Shown here: one piece after another, positions 55,739 through 64,000 of the stretch
How the letters are laid out: each line of letters begins with the position of its first letter
How positions within the stretch are numbered: the stretch's first letter is position 1
Assembly: GCF_007679325.1 (NCBI RefSeq)
Contig: NZ_VEGI01000007.1
Coordinates: 124,001-188,000, forward strand
Source: Arthrobacter sp. U41
GTDB taxonomy: Bacteria > Actinomycetota > Actinomycetes > Actinomycetales > Micrococcaceae
Length of the DNA stretch: 64,000 bases
Direction: 5' to 3'
The notes under the pieces: model-generated
What the model saw: the letters and a program-made list of their open reading frames with translations, nothing else
What the model was told of the DNA's origin: nothing
Database searches by the model: none
Program-made: the position numbers and the translations under genes

Positions 55739-57235
55739 CTACGCGGTGTGCCCGGCAGGCTCCGATTCCTGATCCTGGAGGGCCTTCGCCGCGGCCGTGA
55801 TGTTTCGCGACATGGCCGGGAAAATCAGGCTGTGGAACGGCAGCACCGCCAGCCAGTACAAGCGACCGCTGAGACCCTTGGGGAAGAAGATGGCCCGCTG
55901 GCGGTAGCGGCTGCCGGTTCCCTCCGGCTCCACTGACAGCTCCAGCCAAGCCCGGCCAGGCGCCCGCATTTCGGCGCGCAGCCGGAGCAGCCTGCCGCGG
56001 TCGATCCGCTCCGCCCGCCACCAGTCCACCACTTCGCCCTCGGCCAGCAGGTGCGGGTGCCGCCGGCCGCGCAGCAGCCCGGCTCCGCCGGTCAGCTTGT
56101 CCAACCAGCCGCGGACGCGCCAGGCCAAGGGCATGGAGTACCAGCCGTTCTGCCCGCCAATGCCTTCGATGATGGTCCAGACGTGCTTGGGATCAACGTC
56201 GCTGGAGTAGCTGCGCTCGTCCAGATAGACGAGGTGGCCGGCCCAGTCGGGGTCGGAGGGAAGCGGATCGGCGTCGGCCCCGGCGCTGGCCCACGTGGTT
56301 TCCACCTGGCCGTCGCGCTCCTTGCCCAGGGCGAGGGCCACTGCCCGGCGGTACGGGGTGAGTCCTCCTTCCGGCGGGGGGATGTACGCGTCGATGTCGT
56401 GCTCCCGGGAGACGGCGTCGTGCTGGAGCGACTCCACGAGCGGCAGGGACATCGAGAGCGGAATGGGTGTGGTCAAGGCGACCCACATGCCCGCGAGCTT
56501 GGGCGCGGGAATGGGAAGCGCCAGCACCACGCGGCGCGGGAGCCCGGCCTCCGCGGCGTATTCCTGCATCATGCCCGCGTAGCTGAGGACCTGGCGGCAG
56601 CCGATGTCGAAAGTGCGGTTGATCGGGCCGTCGAGCGATGCCGCCCCGACGAGGTAGTGCAACACGTCGCGCACCGCGATCGCCTCGATCTTGTTGCGCA
56701 CCCAACTGGGGGCGGGCATCAGGGGCAGCGTCTCGGACAAGTGCCGGATCATCTCAAACGACGCCGAACCGGATCCGATCACGACGCCGGCCTGGAAAAC
56801 GATGGCGTCCACCGGACTGTCCAGGAAGACCTTCCCTACGGCCTCGCGGGACCTCATGTGGGTGGAGAGTTCGGCGCCGGCTGGGTGCAGGCCACCCAGG
56901 TAGACGATCCGGTCCACGCCGGCGTCGGCCGCCGCCCGCGCCGCCGTCTCGGCCATCGCCTTTTCTTTGGATTCGAAGCCCGACCCGGCCGCCATGGAGT
57001 GGACCAGATAATAGAGAACGTCGACGCCGTTCAGGGCTTCGCGCAGGGCATCGCCGTCGTCGAGGCTGCTCTGGACCACCTCGACGTCGTCCAGCCAGGG
57101 CACGCCGGCGATTTTCGCCGGCGTCCGGACCAGGACCTTGACCGTGTGTCCGGCCTCGAGCAGCCGCGGTACCAGCCGCCCGCCGATGTAGCCGGTGGCG
57201 CCGGTGACCAGCACCGTACGTGGATTGTCGCTCAT
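55739..57235 (-). CDS. SDR-type NAD(P)-binding protein with DUF2867 domain
   Basis: The 498-aa protein has an N-terminal Rossmann domain (VLVTGATGYIGGRLVPRLL, residues 8-26), followed by VDVLYYLVHSM and DRIVYLGGLHP. The C-terminal part, from about residue 330, resembles DUF2867, a SRPBCC-like domain (WYSMPLAWRVRGWLDKL). A last segment, GRLYWLAVLPFHSLIFPAM, is hydrophobic and may be a membrane segment. The start is the ATG at 57235 with GAGGAG. Such proteins are predicted oxidoreductases/epimerases of unknown substrate. Confidence 0.85.
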   Translation of the reverse strand: MSDNPRTVLVTGATGYIGGRLVPRLLEAGHTVKVLVRTPAKIAGVPWLDDVEVVQSSLDDGDALREALNGVDVLYYLVHSMAAGSGFESKEKAMAETAARAAADAGVDRIVYLGGLHPAGAELSTHMRSREAVGKVFLDSPVDAIVFQAGVVIGSGSASFEMIRHLSETLPLMPAPSWVRNKIEAIAVRDVLHYLVGAASLDGPINRTFDIGCRQVLSYAGMMQEYAAEAGLPRRVVLALPIPAPKLAGMWVALTTPIPLSMSLPLVESLQHDAVSREHDIDAYIPPPEGGLTPYRRAVALALGKERDGQVETTWASAGADADPLPSDPDWAGHLVYLDERSYSSDVDPKHVWTIIEGIGGQNGWYSMPLAWRVRGWLDKLTGGAGLLRGRRHPHLLAEGEVVDWWRAERIDRGRLLRLRAEMRAPGRAWLELSVEPEGTGSRYRQRAIFFPKGLSGRLYWLAVLPFHSLIFPAMSRNITAAAKALQDQESEPAGHTA

Positions 57236-57509
57236 GGAGTCTCCTCGGAGGTGGTACAGCTCGGACAGCAAGCTTAGCAATCACCGCGCCGGACCCGTCA
57301 GGCGCGGCAGAGTCCCCTCGGGCAGCCCGTTCAGCAGCCACGTCCCATCAGACACAGGGAACACTACGTCTTTCTCTACCACCCTCCGCATCCGGCGGCC
57401 CACGCGTCCCAAGAATTTCCAAAGGCCCCACGACGATGCTGTGGCCATCCAGTGCACCGAGCGACCACATTCAGGGGGGAGCCGGTATGACTCGATGGAG
57501 GTATACATC

Positions 57510-60500
57510 ATGGCGAAACATCGCAAGATCCGAGGGGGGGTCGGCAACCCCCAAGTCAGAGGGAAGGCACCAGGTGTCACGCGCAAGTTCGCGGCCGGTG
57601 CCCTCGCTCTCCTGCTCAGTGTGGGGGTTGTCCCGACTGTCCTGGCGCCGGCGGTTTCCGCGGCGCCGACCGGTCAAGGATTCACGCTCAATGCCGGTGA
57701 CATGCGGTTCATTCTGAAACAGATCAAGATCGCTGAGAACCACGCCACCAAGGAAGACGCCCAGGGCAACGATGTCCCGGGCGCACCGCTGATGGGCTCC
57801 GGCCCGAACCAGATTGCCAACCCGCTGCTGCCCTACGGCCTCCGCACCGTAGACGGCACGGAGAACAACCTGGTAGAGGGCCAGAATCATTTCGGGTCCG
57901 CAAGCAGGGCTTTCCCGCGCCTCTCGGATCCTGAGTGGCGTACGCCGGCTACCGGGTCGGGCTACAAGTCGGTGAATACCAACGTCACGGACGGCAACCC
58001 TCGCTTCGTCAGCAATGTGATTGTGGACCAGACGGCCACCAACCCGGCCGCTGTTGCCGCTTCCGGCAAGGCGCACCGCACGGTGAACGACAGCCCGACG
58101 GCGGTGCCCTGTGATGGTGCGGGCCTCCCTGATGGCTGTGTTGCCGAGGGTGAGACCCTGGACATCCCGAACGTCACCACCGACTTCGGGCTCTCGCCGC
58201 CCTACAACGGCATGTTCGCGTTGTTCGGGCAGTTCTTCGATCACGGCGTGGATTTCACGAAGAAGACCAAGAACTACGTCATGATGCCGCTGGCCGAGGA
58301 CGATCCGCTCTACGTGCCGGGCGGGCGTACGAACTTCATGCTGCTGAACCGGTCTGAGAACCAGGCCGGTCCCGACGGGATCCTCGGCAACGCGGACGAC
58401 ATCCAGGACGCCACCAACACGGATTCACCGTGGGTGGACCAGAGCCAGACCTACGCGTCCCATCCCGCACACCAGGTGTTCCTGCGCGAATACACGCTGG
58501 CCGGCAACAAGCCGGTTGCCACCGGAGAACTGATCGAGGGCGAACCGGGCGGTATGGCCACCTGGGCGCACGTCGAGAAGCAGGCACGGGAGCTCTTGGG
58601 CCTGGACCTGTCCGACTATGACATCGCCGACATTCCCAAGATCGCCACCGACCAGTACGGCCGCTTCCTGCGCGGGCCCAACGGCCTCCCGCAGTACGAG
58701 ACCGCCACAGGCCGGGTTGAAGGCAACCTGACCACCCCGGTGGCACCGCCGGCCAACGTCAAGCGCATCGGGATCGCCTTCCTGGACGACATCGCACACA
58801 ACGCGGCACCGTTCAACTCCCAGACCGGTGCTCCGTTGACGGCCGACAGCGACAGTGACCTTAACCCGGTCACCCAGCCGCTGGCTACTGCGAATACGTA
58901 CGACAACGAGCAGCTGGCGGCACACTTCATCGCCGGCGACGGACGTGTCAACGAGAACATCGGCCTGACGGCAATCCACCAGGTGTTCCACTCGGAGCAC
59001 AACCGGCTGGTGGGCTACATGCAGGACCTGGTCACGACCCAGAACATCGACCTGAACGAGTGGAAGCTCCCCAACGGGGCGTGGAACGGTGAACGCCTGT
59101 TCCAGGCCGCACGCTATGTCACGGAGATGGAATACCAGCACATCGTCTTCGAGGACTTTGCGCGCAAGATCCAGCCGGCCATCAACCCGTTCAACGTGTT
59201 CACCCAGTCGGACACCGGAATCGACCCCGCGATCCACGCGGAGTTCGCCCACGCCACCTACCGGTTCGGGCACTCGATGCTGACCGAGACGATTGACCGG
59301 AAGACCAACAACGGCACCGACATCGGTATGCCGCTGCTGGATGCCTTCCTCAACCCGACGGCCTACTACGCCAGCACGGCGGGGAACCTGAACCCCAAGC
59401 AGGCGGCAGGGGCCATCGCCATGGGCATGACGGACCAGGTCGGTGCGGAACTCGACGAGTTCGTGACCGACACCCTGCGGAACAACGTCCTGGGCCTGCC
59501 CCTGGACCTTGCCTCGCTGAACCTGGCCCGCGGCCGGGACACCGGCATCCCGTCCCTGAACAACTTCCGCTCCCAGCTGTTCAAGAGCACCGGCGAGTCC
59601 TCGCTGAAGCCCTACACCAGCTGGGTGGATTTCGGCCAGAACCTGAAGCACCCGGATTCCGTGGTCAACTTCATGGCCGCCTACGGCACGCACCCGACCA
59701 TCACGGCCGCAACGTCGATCGTGGACAAGCGGGCGGCTGCGCAGCGGCTGTTCGATATGGACACGGCGGACGCCGCCACACCGGCTGACTCCTTCGAGTT
59801 CGTCAACAGCACGGGCGCCTGGGAGACAGCGGCTACCGGCCTGAACAACGTCGACCTCTGGGTGGGCGGGCTCGCCGAGTACCAGAACCTCTTCGGCGGA
59901 CTGCTGGGCTCAACGTTCAACTACATCTTTGAACGCCAGATGACGGACCTCCAGGACGGGGACCGCCTGTACTACCTTTCCCGCACTTCGGGCCTGAACC
60001 TGCGGACCCAGCTGGAAGGCAACTCCCTCTCCGAGCTCATCATGCGCAACACCGATGCATCGGCCCTCAAGGCTGACGTGTTCGGCGTCGCGGACTGCGA
60101 GTTCGAGATGGCCAACATCACCGCCACCACCGGCAACTCGGTGGCCGATGATCCGGCCTCGGCCTGCGACGAATCCGCGCTCCTGATGCGGATGGCGGAC
60201 GGCACCATCCGTTACCGCGTCAGCAACACTGTTGACCGTGCCGGGCTCAACGCCCAGTCCACGTTCAACGGACGGGACGACGCGCTGCCCGCGAATTCCG
60301 CGGTGGAGGCAGACCGGATCTGGGGCGGCATCGACAATGACACCATCTGGGGCAACGGCGGTAACGACATCATCGAAGGCAGCGATGGCGCCGACGTCGT
60401 GCTCGGCGGTGATGGCAACGACCGGGTCACGGATTCCCATGGTGACGACGTCCTCAAGGGCGGACCCGGCAACGACGCGATCGACGCCGGACCCGGCCTG

Positions 60501-62624
60501 GACATCATCATGTCCGGTGAGGGCGACGACTTCTCCAACGGCGGCCTCAACGGCAACGAAACGTTCGCTGGTGAAGGCAACGACCTGGTCCTCTCCGGCG
60601 ACGGACCGGACGCAGTGTTCGGCGGCGGCGGCGATGACTGGCAGGAAGGCGGAAACGCCAACGATCTGCTGCAGGGTGACAGCGGCGCACCGTTCTTCGA
60701 CGACATCAACGCTCCGGGCCACGACGTCCTGATCGGTGATTCCGGTGAAGACGACTACGACGCCGAAGGCGGCGACGACGTGATGGTCGCCGGCCCCGGC
60801 ATCGAACGCAACCACGGTGTCTTCGGCTTCGACTGGGTCACACACGCCCGCTCGATCGAAGCGGCCGATTCGGACATGCGCCAGATCATCGTTGACGGGC
60901 CGAACGCCCTCAAGGACCGCTTCCTCCTTGTCGAGGCCCTGTCGGGCTGGGACAAGAATGACGTGCTCCGCGGCGACGACGAGGTTCCGTCCGTTCCCAA
61001 CACCGAGGTCAACGTCGAAGGCCTGACTAACACGCTGGACGCGGCAGGCATTGCGCGGATCAACGGACTGGCGGGCCTGCTGCCTGCAGGTGCCACCGAA
61101 TTCGGCGCCGGCAACATCATCATCGGCGGCTCCGGCAGCGACGAGATCTGGGGCAACGGCGCCGATGACATCATCGACGGCGACAAGTGGCTCAACGTCC
61201 GGCTCAGTGTTGTTGACGACCAGGGTGCCCAGGTCAGGACCGTAACAAGCCTGACCGAGATCCAGGCCGACATCATGGCGGGCCGGATCGATCCCGGAAA
61301 CGTGAAGATCGTGCGGGAGATCCTCTCCACCCCGGGCGAAGCCGATGTTGACACGGCCGCGTTCTCCGGGGCCATGGACGAGTACGACATCGCCACCGTC
61401 AACGGCGTCACCACCGTGGAGCATGTGGGCGGCAGGGCGGAAGATGGCACCGACCGGATCACCAACGTTGAGAAGCTGCGGTTCTCCGATCAGACCATCG
61501 ACGTTGTCCCGGTCGTTGTCGAGGCGCCCGCTGCCCCCGCTGCCCCCACGGCAGTTGGCGGCAACACCACGGCGACGGTGAGCTTCGCGGCACCTGACGG
61601 TGCCGAGTCGATCAACATCGTGGTCCGCACCGGTACCACCGATGTCAGGACCGTCGAAGGGATCGCCGCCACGGAAACAAGCCTGGTGGTGGTGGGCCTG
61701 ACCAACGGCACCGCCTACAACTTCCAGGTTGAGGCAGTCAATGCAGGTGGCACCAGCCCGCGGTCCGCGGCATCGAATGTGGTGACACCCATTGCGGCGC
61801 TCACCGGTCCGGCTGCGATAGCGACACCTCTGATCGCTGCCCGGGCAGCCATTACGCCGAAGCTGGGCGCAGCCACCGGACCGGTGGTCTGTGGCATCAA
61901 GGACGGCGGCTGCTACCAGAAGTTCCAGGGCGGCGACATCCACTGGTCGCAGGCCACCGGAGCGCAGGCAACCTACGGAGCCATCAAGACCCGTTGGGCA
62001 AGCCTCAGCTACGAGAACGGCAAGCTGGGCTACCCGACAGGTGGCGAAGTCTGCGGCATCAAGAACAACGGGTGCTACCAGAAGTTCCAGGGCGGCGACA
62101 TCCACTGGACGTCGGCCACGGGGGCGCAGGCAACGTACGGAGCCATCAAGACCCGTTGGGCAAGCCTCGGCTATGAGAACGGTAAGCTGGGCTACCCGAC
62201 AGGTGGCGAGGTCTGCGGCATCAAGAACAACGGGTGCTACCAGAAGTTCCAGGGCGGCGACATCCACTGGACGTCGGCCACGGGGGCGCAGGCCACCTAT
62301 GGAGCCATCAAGACCCGTTGGGCAAGCCTCGGCTATGAGAACGGCAAGCTGGGCTACCCGACAGGTGGCGAGGTCTGTGGCATCAAGAACAACGGGTGCT
62401 ACCAGCGGTTCCAGGGCGGCGACATCCACTGGTCGCCGGCCACCGGAGCACAGGCGACATGGGGTGCGATCCGGACCCTGTGGGGAAGCCTCGGCTATGA
62501 AAACGGCCGGCTGGGCTACCCCGTCACCGGCGAGAACTGCGGCCTGGCCGGCGGGGGGTGCACCCAGCGCTTCCAGGGCGGGAACATCAATTACACCCCC
62601 GCCAGGGGCGCGTACCTCGGCTAG
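57510..62624 (+). CDS. secreted animal-type haem peroxidase with RTX, FN3-like and LGFP repeats
   Basis: The 1704-aa protein has a basic N-terminus and a signal segment (about residues 25-50, ending VSAA). Peroxidase residues follow: Gln241, Asp244 and distal His245 in GQFFDHGVDF; Arg479 and Glu482 in GDGRVNENIGL; and proximal His588 in YRFGHS. These match the mammalian peroxidase Gln-Asp-His, Arg..Glu and His set, so ester-linked haem is possible. RTX Gly/Asp repeats lie at about 935-1095 and 1203-1230, an FN3-like domain at 1345-1430, and LGFP repeats from 1445 to the end. LGFP modules bind actinobacterial cell wall. The ATG follows GGAGG. I found no peroxidase regulator beside it. Confidence 0.9.
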   Translation: MAKHRKIRGGVGNPQVRGKAPGVTRKFAAGALALLLSVGVVPTVLAPAVSAAPTGQGFTLNAGDMRFILKQIKIAENHATKEDAQGNDVPGAPLMGSGPNQIANPLLPYGLRTVDGTENNLVEGQNHFGSASRAFPRLSDPEWRTPATGSGYKSVNTNVTDGNPRFVSNVIVDQTATNPAAVAASGKAHRTVNDSPTAVPCDGAGLPDGCVAEGETLDIPNVTTDFGLSPPYNGMFALFGQFFDHGVDFTKKTKNYVMMPLAEDDPLYVPGGRTNFMLLNRSENQAGPDGILGNADDIQDATNTDSPWVDQSQTYASHPAHQVFLREYTLAGNKPVATGELIEGEPGGMATWAHVEKQARELLGLDLSDYDIADIPKIATDQYGRFLRGPNGLPQYETATGRVEGNLTTPVAPPANVKRIGIAFLDDIAHNAAPFNSQTGAPLTADSDSDLNPVTQPLATANTYDNEQLAAHFIAGDGRVNENIGLTAIHQVFHSEHNRLVGYMQDLVTTQNIDLNEWKLPNGAWNGERLFQAARYVTEMEYQHIVFEDFARKIQPAINPFNVFTQSDTGIDPAIHAEFAHATYRFGHSMLTETIDRKTNNGTDIGMPLLDAFLNPTAYYASTAGNLNPKQAAGAIAMGMTDQVGAELDEFVTDTLRNNVLGLPLDLASLNLARGRDTGIPSLNNFRSQLFKSTGESSLKPYTSWVDFGQNLKHPDSVVNFMAAYGTHPTITAATSIVDKRAAAQRLFDMDTADAATPADSFEFVNSTGAWETAATGLNNVDLWVGGLAEYQNLFGGLLGSTFNYIFERQMTDLQDGDRLYYLSRTSGLNLRTQLEGNSLSELIMRNTDASALKADVFGVADCEFEMANITATTGNSVADDPASACDESALLMRMADGTIRYRVSNTVDRAGLNAQSTFNGRDDALPANSAVEADRIWGGIDNDTIWGNGGNDIIEGSDGADVVLGGDGNDRVTDSHGDDVLKGGPGNDAIDAGPGLDIIMSGEGDDFSNGGLNGNETFAGEGNDLVLSGDGPDAVFGGGGDDWQEGGNANDLLQGDSGAPFFDDINAPGHDVLIGDSGEDDYDAEGGDDVMVAGPGIERNHGVFGFDWVTHARSIEAADSDMRQIIVDGPNALKDRFLLVEALSGWDKNDVLRGDDEVPSVPNTEVNVEGLTNTLDAAGIARINGLAGLLPAGATEFGAGNIIIGGSGSDEIWGNGADDIIDGDKWLNVRLSVVDDQGAQVRTVTSLTEIQADIMAGRIDPGNVKIVREILSTPGEADVDTAAFSGAMDEYDIATVNGVTTVEHVGGRAEDGTDRITNVEKLRFSDQTIDVVPVVVEAPAAPAAPTAVGGNTTATVSFAAPDGAESINIVVRTGTTDVRTVEGIAATETSLVVVGLTNGTAYNFQVEAVNAGGTSPRSAASNVVTPIAALTGPAAIATPLIAARAAITPKLGAATGPVVCGIKDGGCYQKFQGGDIHWSQATGAQATYGAIKTRWASLSYENGKLGYPTGGEVCGIKNNGCYQKFQGGDIHWTSATGAQATYGAIKTRWASLGYENGKLGYPTGGEVCGIKNNGCYQKFQGGDIHWTSATGAQATYGAIKTRWASLGYENGKLGYPTGGEVCGIKNNGCYQRFQGGDIHWSPATGAQATWGAIRTLWGSLGYENGRLGYPVTGENCGLAGGGCTQRFQGGNINYTPARGAYLG
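61887..62620 (+). repeat. 162-bp LGFP-encoding direct repeats
   Basis: Units start at 61887, 62049, 62211 and 62373, with a shorter, diverged fifth from 62535. Each encodes 54 residues with the core ENGKLGYPTGGEVCGIKNNG. Units 2 and 3 differ at about 4 of 162 bases, showing recent duplication or gene conversion. Confidence 0.95.
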
Positions 62625-62645
62625 CAGCACTCTCCAAGCAGCATA

Positions 62646-62680
62646 AAAGACAGGCCCCGGAACTTCCGGGGCCTGTCTTT
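62646..62680 (+). terminator. terminator after the peroxidase gene
   Basis: A 15-bp stem (62646-62660 with 62666-62680, arm AAAGACAGGCCCCGG) closes a 5-nt loop and ends in CTTT. It separates the peroxidase gene from mfd. Confidence 0.88.
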
Positions 62681-62791
62681 GTGCGTGCCGCCGGCGTGAC
62701 GGGGGCGGTAGGCTGGGAGCACCCGGGATTCTCGCGAATTTCGGCTATTCGTGTTGCCTGCATCCCCGTGATCCCTCCAGGAGCTTCCGCC

Positions 62792-64000
62792 ATGAGCCTC
62801 AACGGCCCCTCACTCACCGGTCTGCGCCGTGTCCTCACCGAAGACCGGAATTTTGCCCGCGTCCGGGCCGAAGCCGCCCGTGGGTTCGCCGCGCGCAGCG
62901 AGGATTACCAGATCAGCGCCCCCGCCGGCCTGCGCTCGGCGCTGCTCGCTGAAATGGCGGACGGGCTAACCGCGCTAGCGGATAACACAGCAGAAAACAC
63001 TGTGGATGCGGACAGCACAGCGGAGGGCAGCGGCAGCCGCCGCGCGCCGGTCGTCCTGGCAGTCACCGCCACCGGCCGCGAAGCCGAGGACCTCACCGAA
63101 GCGCTGCGCGCGTTCCTCCCCGCCGACGCCGTCGCCGAGTTCCCCAGCTGGGAGACCCTCCCGCACGAACGGCTTTCACCGCGCTCGGACACGGTGGGCC
63201 GGCGCCTGTCGGTGCTGCGCCGGCTTGCGCACCCCGAAACGTCCACGGGCGGCGCGCTGCGCGTCGTCGTGGCCCCGGTGCGCGCCGTAATGCAGCCGAT
63301 AGTGGCGGGACTGGGAGAGCTGGTCCCGGTCACCCTGACAGTGGGCCAGGAGGTTCCGTTCAGCGATGTGGTCCGCAGCCTCGCGGACGCCGCCTACGCC
63401 CGGGTGGACATGGTGACCCGGCGCGGCGAATTCGCCGTCCGCGGCGGCATGCTGGATGTTTTCCCGCCCACCGAGGACCACCCTATCCGGGTGGAGTTCT
63501 TTGGCGACGAGGTGGACCAGATGCGCTGGTTCGCCGTCGCCGACCAGCGCTCGCTGACAGCGCCCGGCGTGCACCACCCCACCGAACTGCACGCCCCGCC
63601 GTGCCGCGAAATCCTCATCACCCCCTCCGTGATGTCTCGCGCAGCGACGCTGAAGTCGCAGCTTCCGGCCGCCGCGGACATGCTGGAGAAGATCGCCGGC
63701 GGCATCGCCGTGGAGGGCATGGAATCGCTGGCCCCGGTGCTGGTGGACGCCATGGTGCCGTTCCTGGACCAGTTCCCGGCCGGTTCCATGGCGGTGGTGA
63801 TCGAACCGGAGAAGGTCCGGACCCGCGCCCATGACCTCGCCGCCACGAACGAGGAATTCCTCGAGGCGGCGTGGTCCACGGCGTCCGACGGCGGTACCGC
63901 GCCTCTGGACCTGGGTTCAGCGGCGTCGGCGGCCCTGCATTCGGCCAGCTTCCGCTCGCTCACCGAAACCCGCTCGGCAGCCCTCGCGCACGAGGTGTCC
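62792..64000 (+). CDS. mfd: transcription-repair coupling factor Mfd, 5' part only
   Basis: Mfd removes stalled RNA polymerase at DNA lesions and recruits UvrA. The visible 403 residues cover the N-terminal UvrB-like module: [19 protein letters not shown], the degenerate nucleotide loop region [33 protein letters not shown], and [29 protein letters not shown]-type sequence (written across two motifs). The ATG at 62792 follows AGGAG. The helicase domains lie beyond the right edge. Pth and mfd are close neighbours in many actinobacteria. Confidence 0.94.
   Translation, partial: [403 protein letters not shown]

Noticed and set aside
59910-62630. Open frame of about 906 codons antisense to the peroxidase gene
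   Set aside because: Its repeats are only the mirror of the RTX and LGFP coding repeats on the plus strand.

Overview
The window is a high-GC actinobacterial chromosome segment. Gene content and order (purE/purK with an LCP gene, WhiB2-type regulator, DUF5719, DUF3499, ahcY, a Pmt mannosyltransferase, LGFP repeats, Rpf) point to the Micrococcaceae, most likely Arthrobacter in the broad sense. This assignment is inference from gene content; no marker search was run. I saw no rRNA, prophage, insertion sequence or CRISPR array. One tRNA (Gln-UUG) is present.

Layout. 1-3 kb: minus-strand purK-purE-LCP cluster. 3-13.6 kb: envelope and regulatory core (GtrA, TIGR03089 protein, WhiB, a giant GT2 membrane protein, DUF5719, a zincin-like protein lacking its HExxH motif, DUF3499, Trm112-like protein, ahcY). 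13.8-23 kb: L,D-transpeptidase, TIGR01906 membrane protein, long-chain acyl-CoA ligase, Pmt, rsmI and a succinate-semialdehyde dehydrogenase. 23-28 kb: moxR-DUF58-tgpA cluster. 28.6-35.1 kb: tatD, rpf, rsmA, ispE, ABC-F. 35.1-35.7 kb: a noncoding region made of an 85-nt inverted repeat and a 40-bp tandem array. 35.7-40.9 kb: tetR, tRNA-Gln, glmU-prs, rplY with a structured leader, pth.

The stretch between pth and mfd (40.9-62.8 kb) is the most accessory-looking part. It holds four consecutive large ATPase/LuxR-type regulators (about 900 aa each). A 944-bp gap in the middle of them contains strong hairpins, three copies of a 12-bp motif and a possible small ORF. After these come sufS-sufU, a small membrane-protein gene broken by an exact 8-bp tandem duplication, a DUF2505 gene and an SDR/DUF2867 gene. 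Last is a 1704-aa secreted haem peroxidase carrying RTX repeats, an FN3-like domain and near-identical LGFP repeats. The window ends inside mfd.

Many genes serve the cell envelope: LCP ligase, GT2, Pmt, L,D-transpeptidase, Rpf, GlmU, and LGFP anchoring. The rest is housekeeping: purines, PRPP, the methyl cycle, 16S rRNA methylation, Fe-S assembly and peptidyl-tRNA recycling. The best candidates for undescribed biology are the LuxR-type quartet with its structured intergenic region, the noncoding repeat element at 35.2-35.7 kb, the folded leader upstream of rplY, and the peroxidase-RTX-LGFP fusion.
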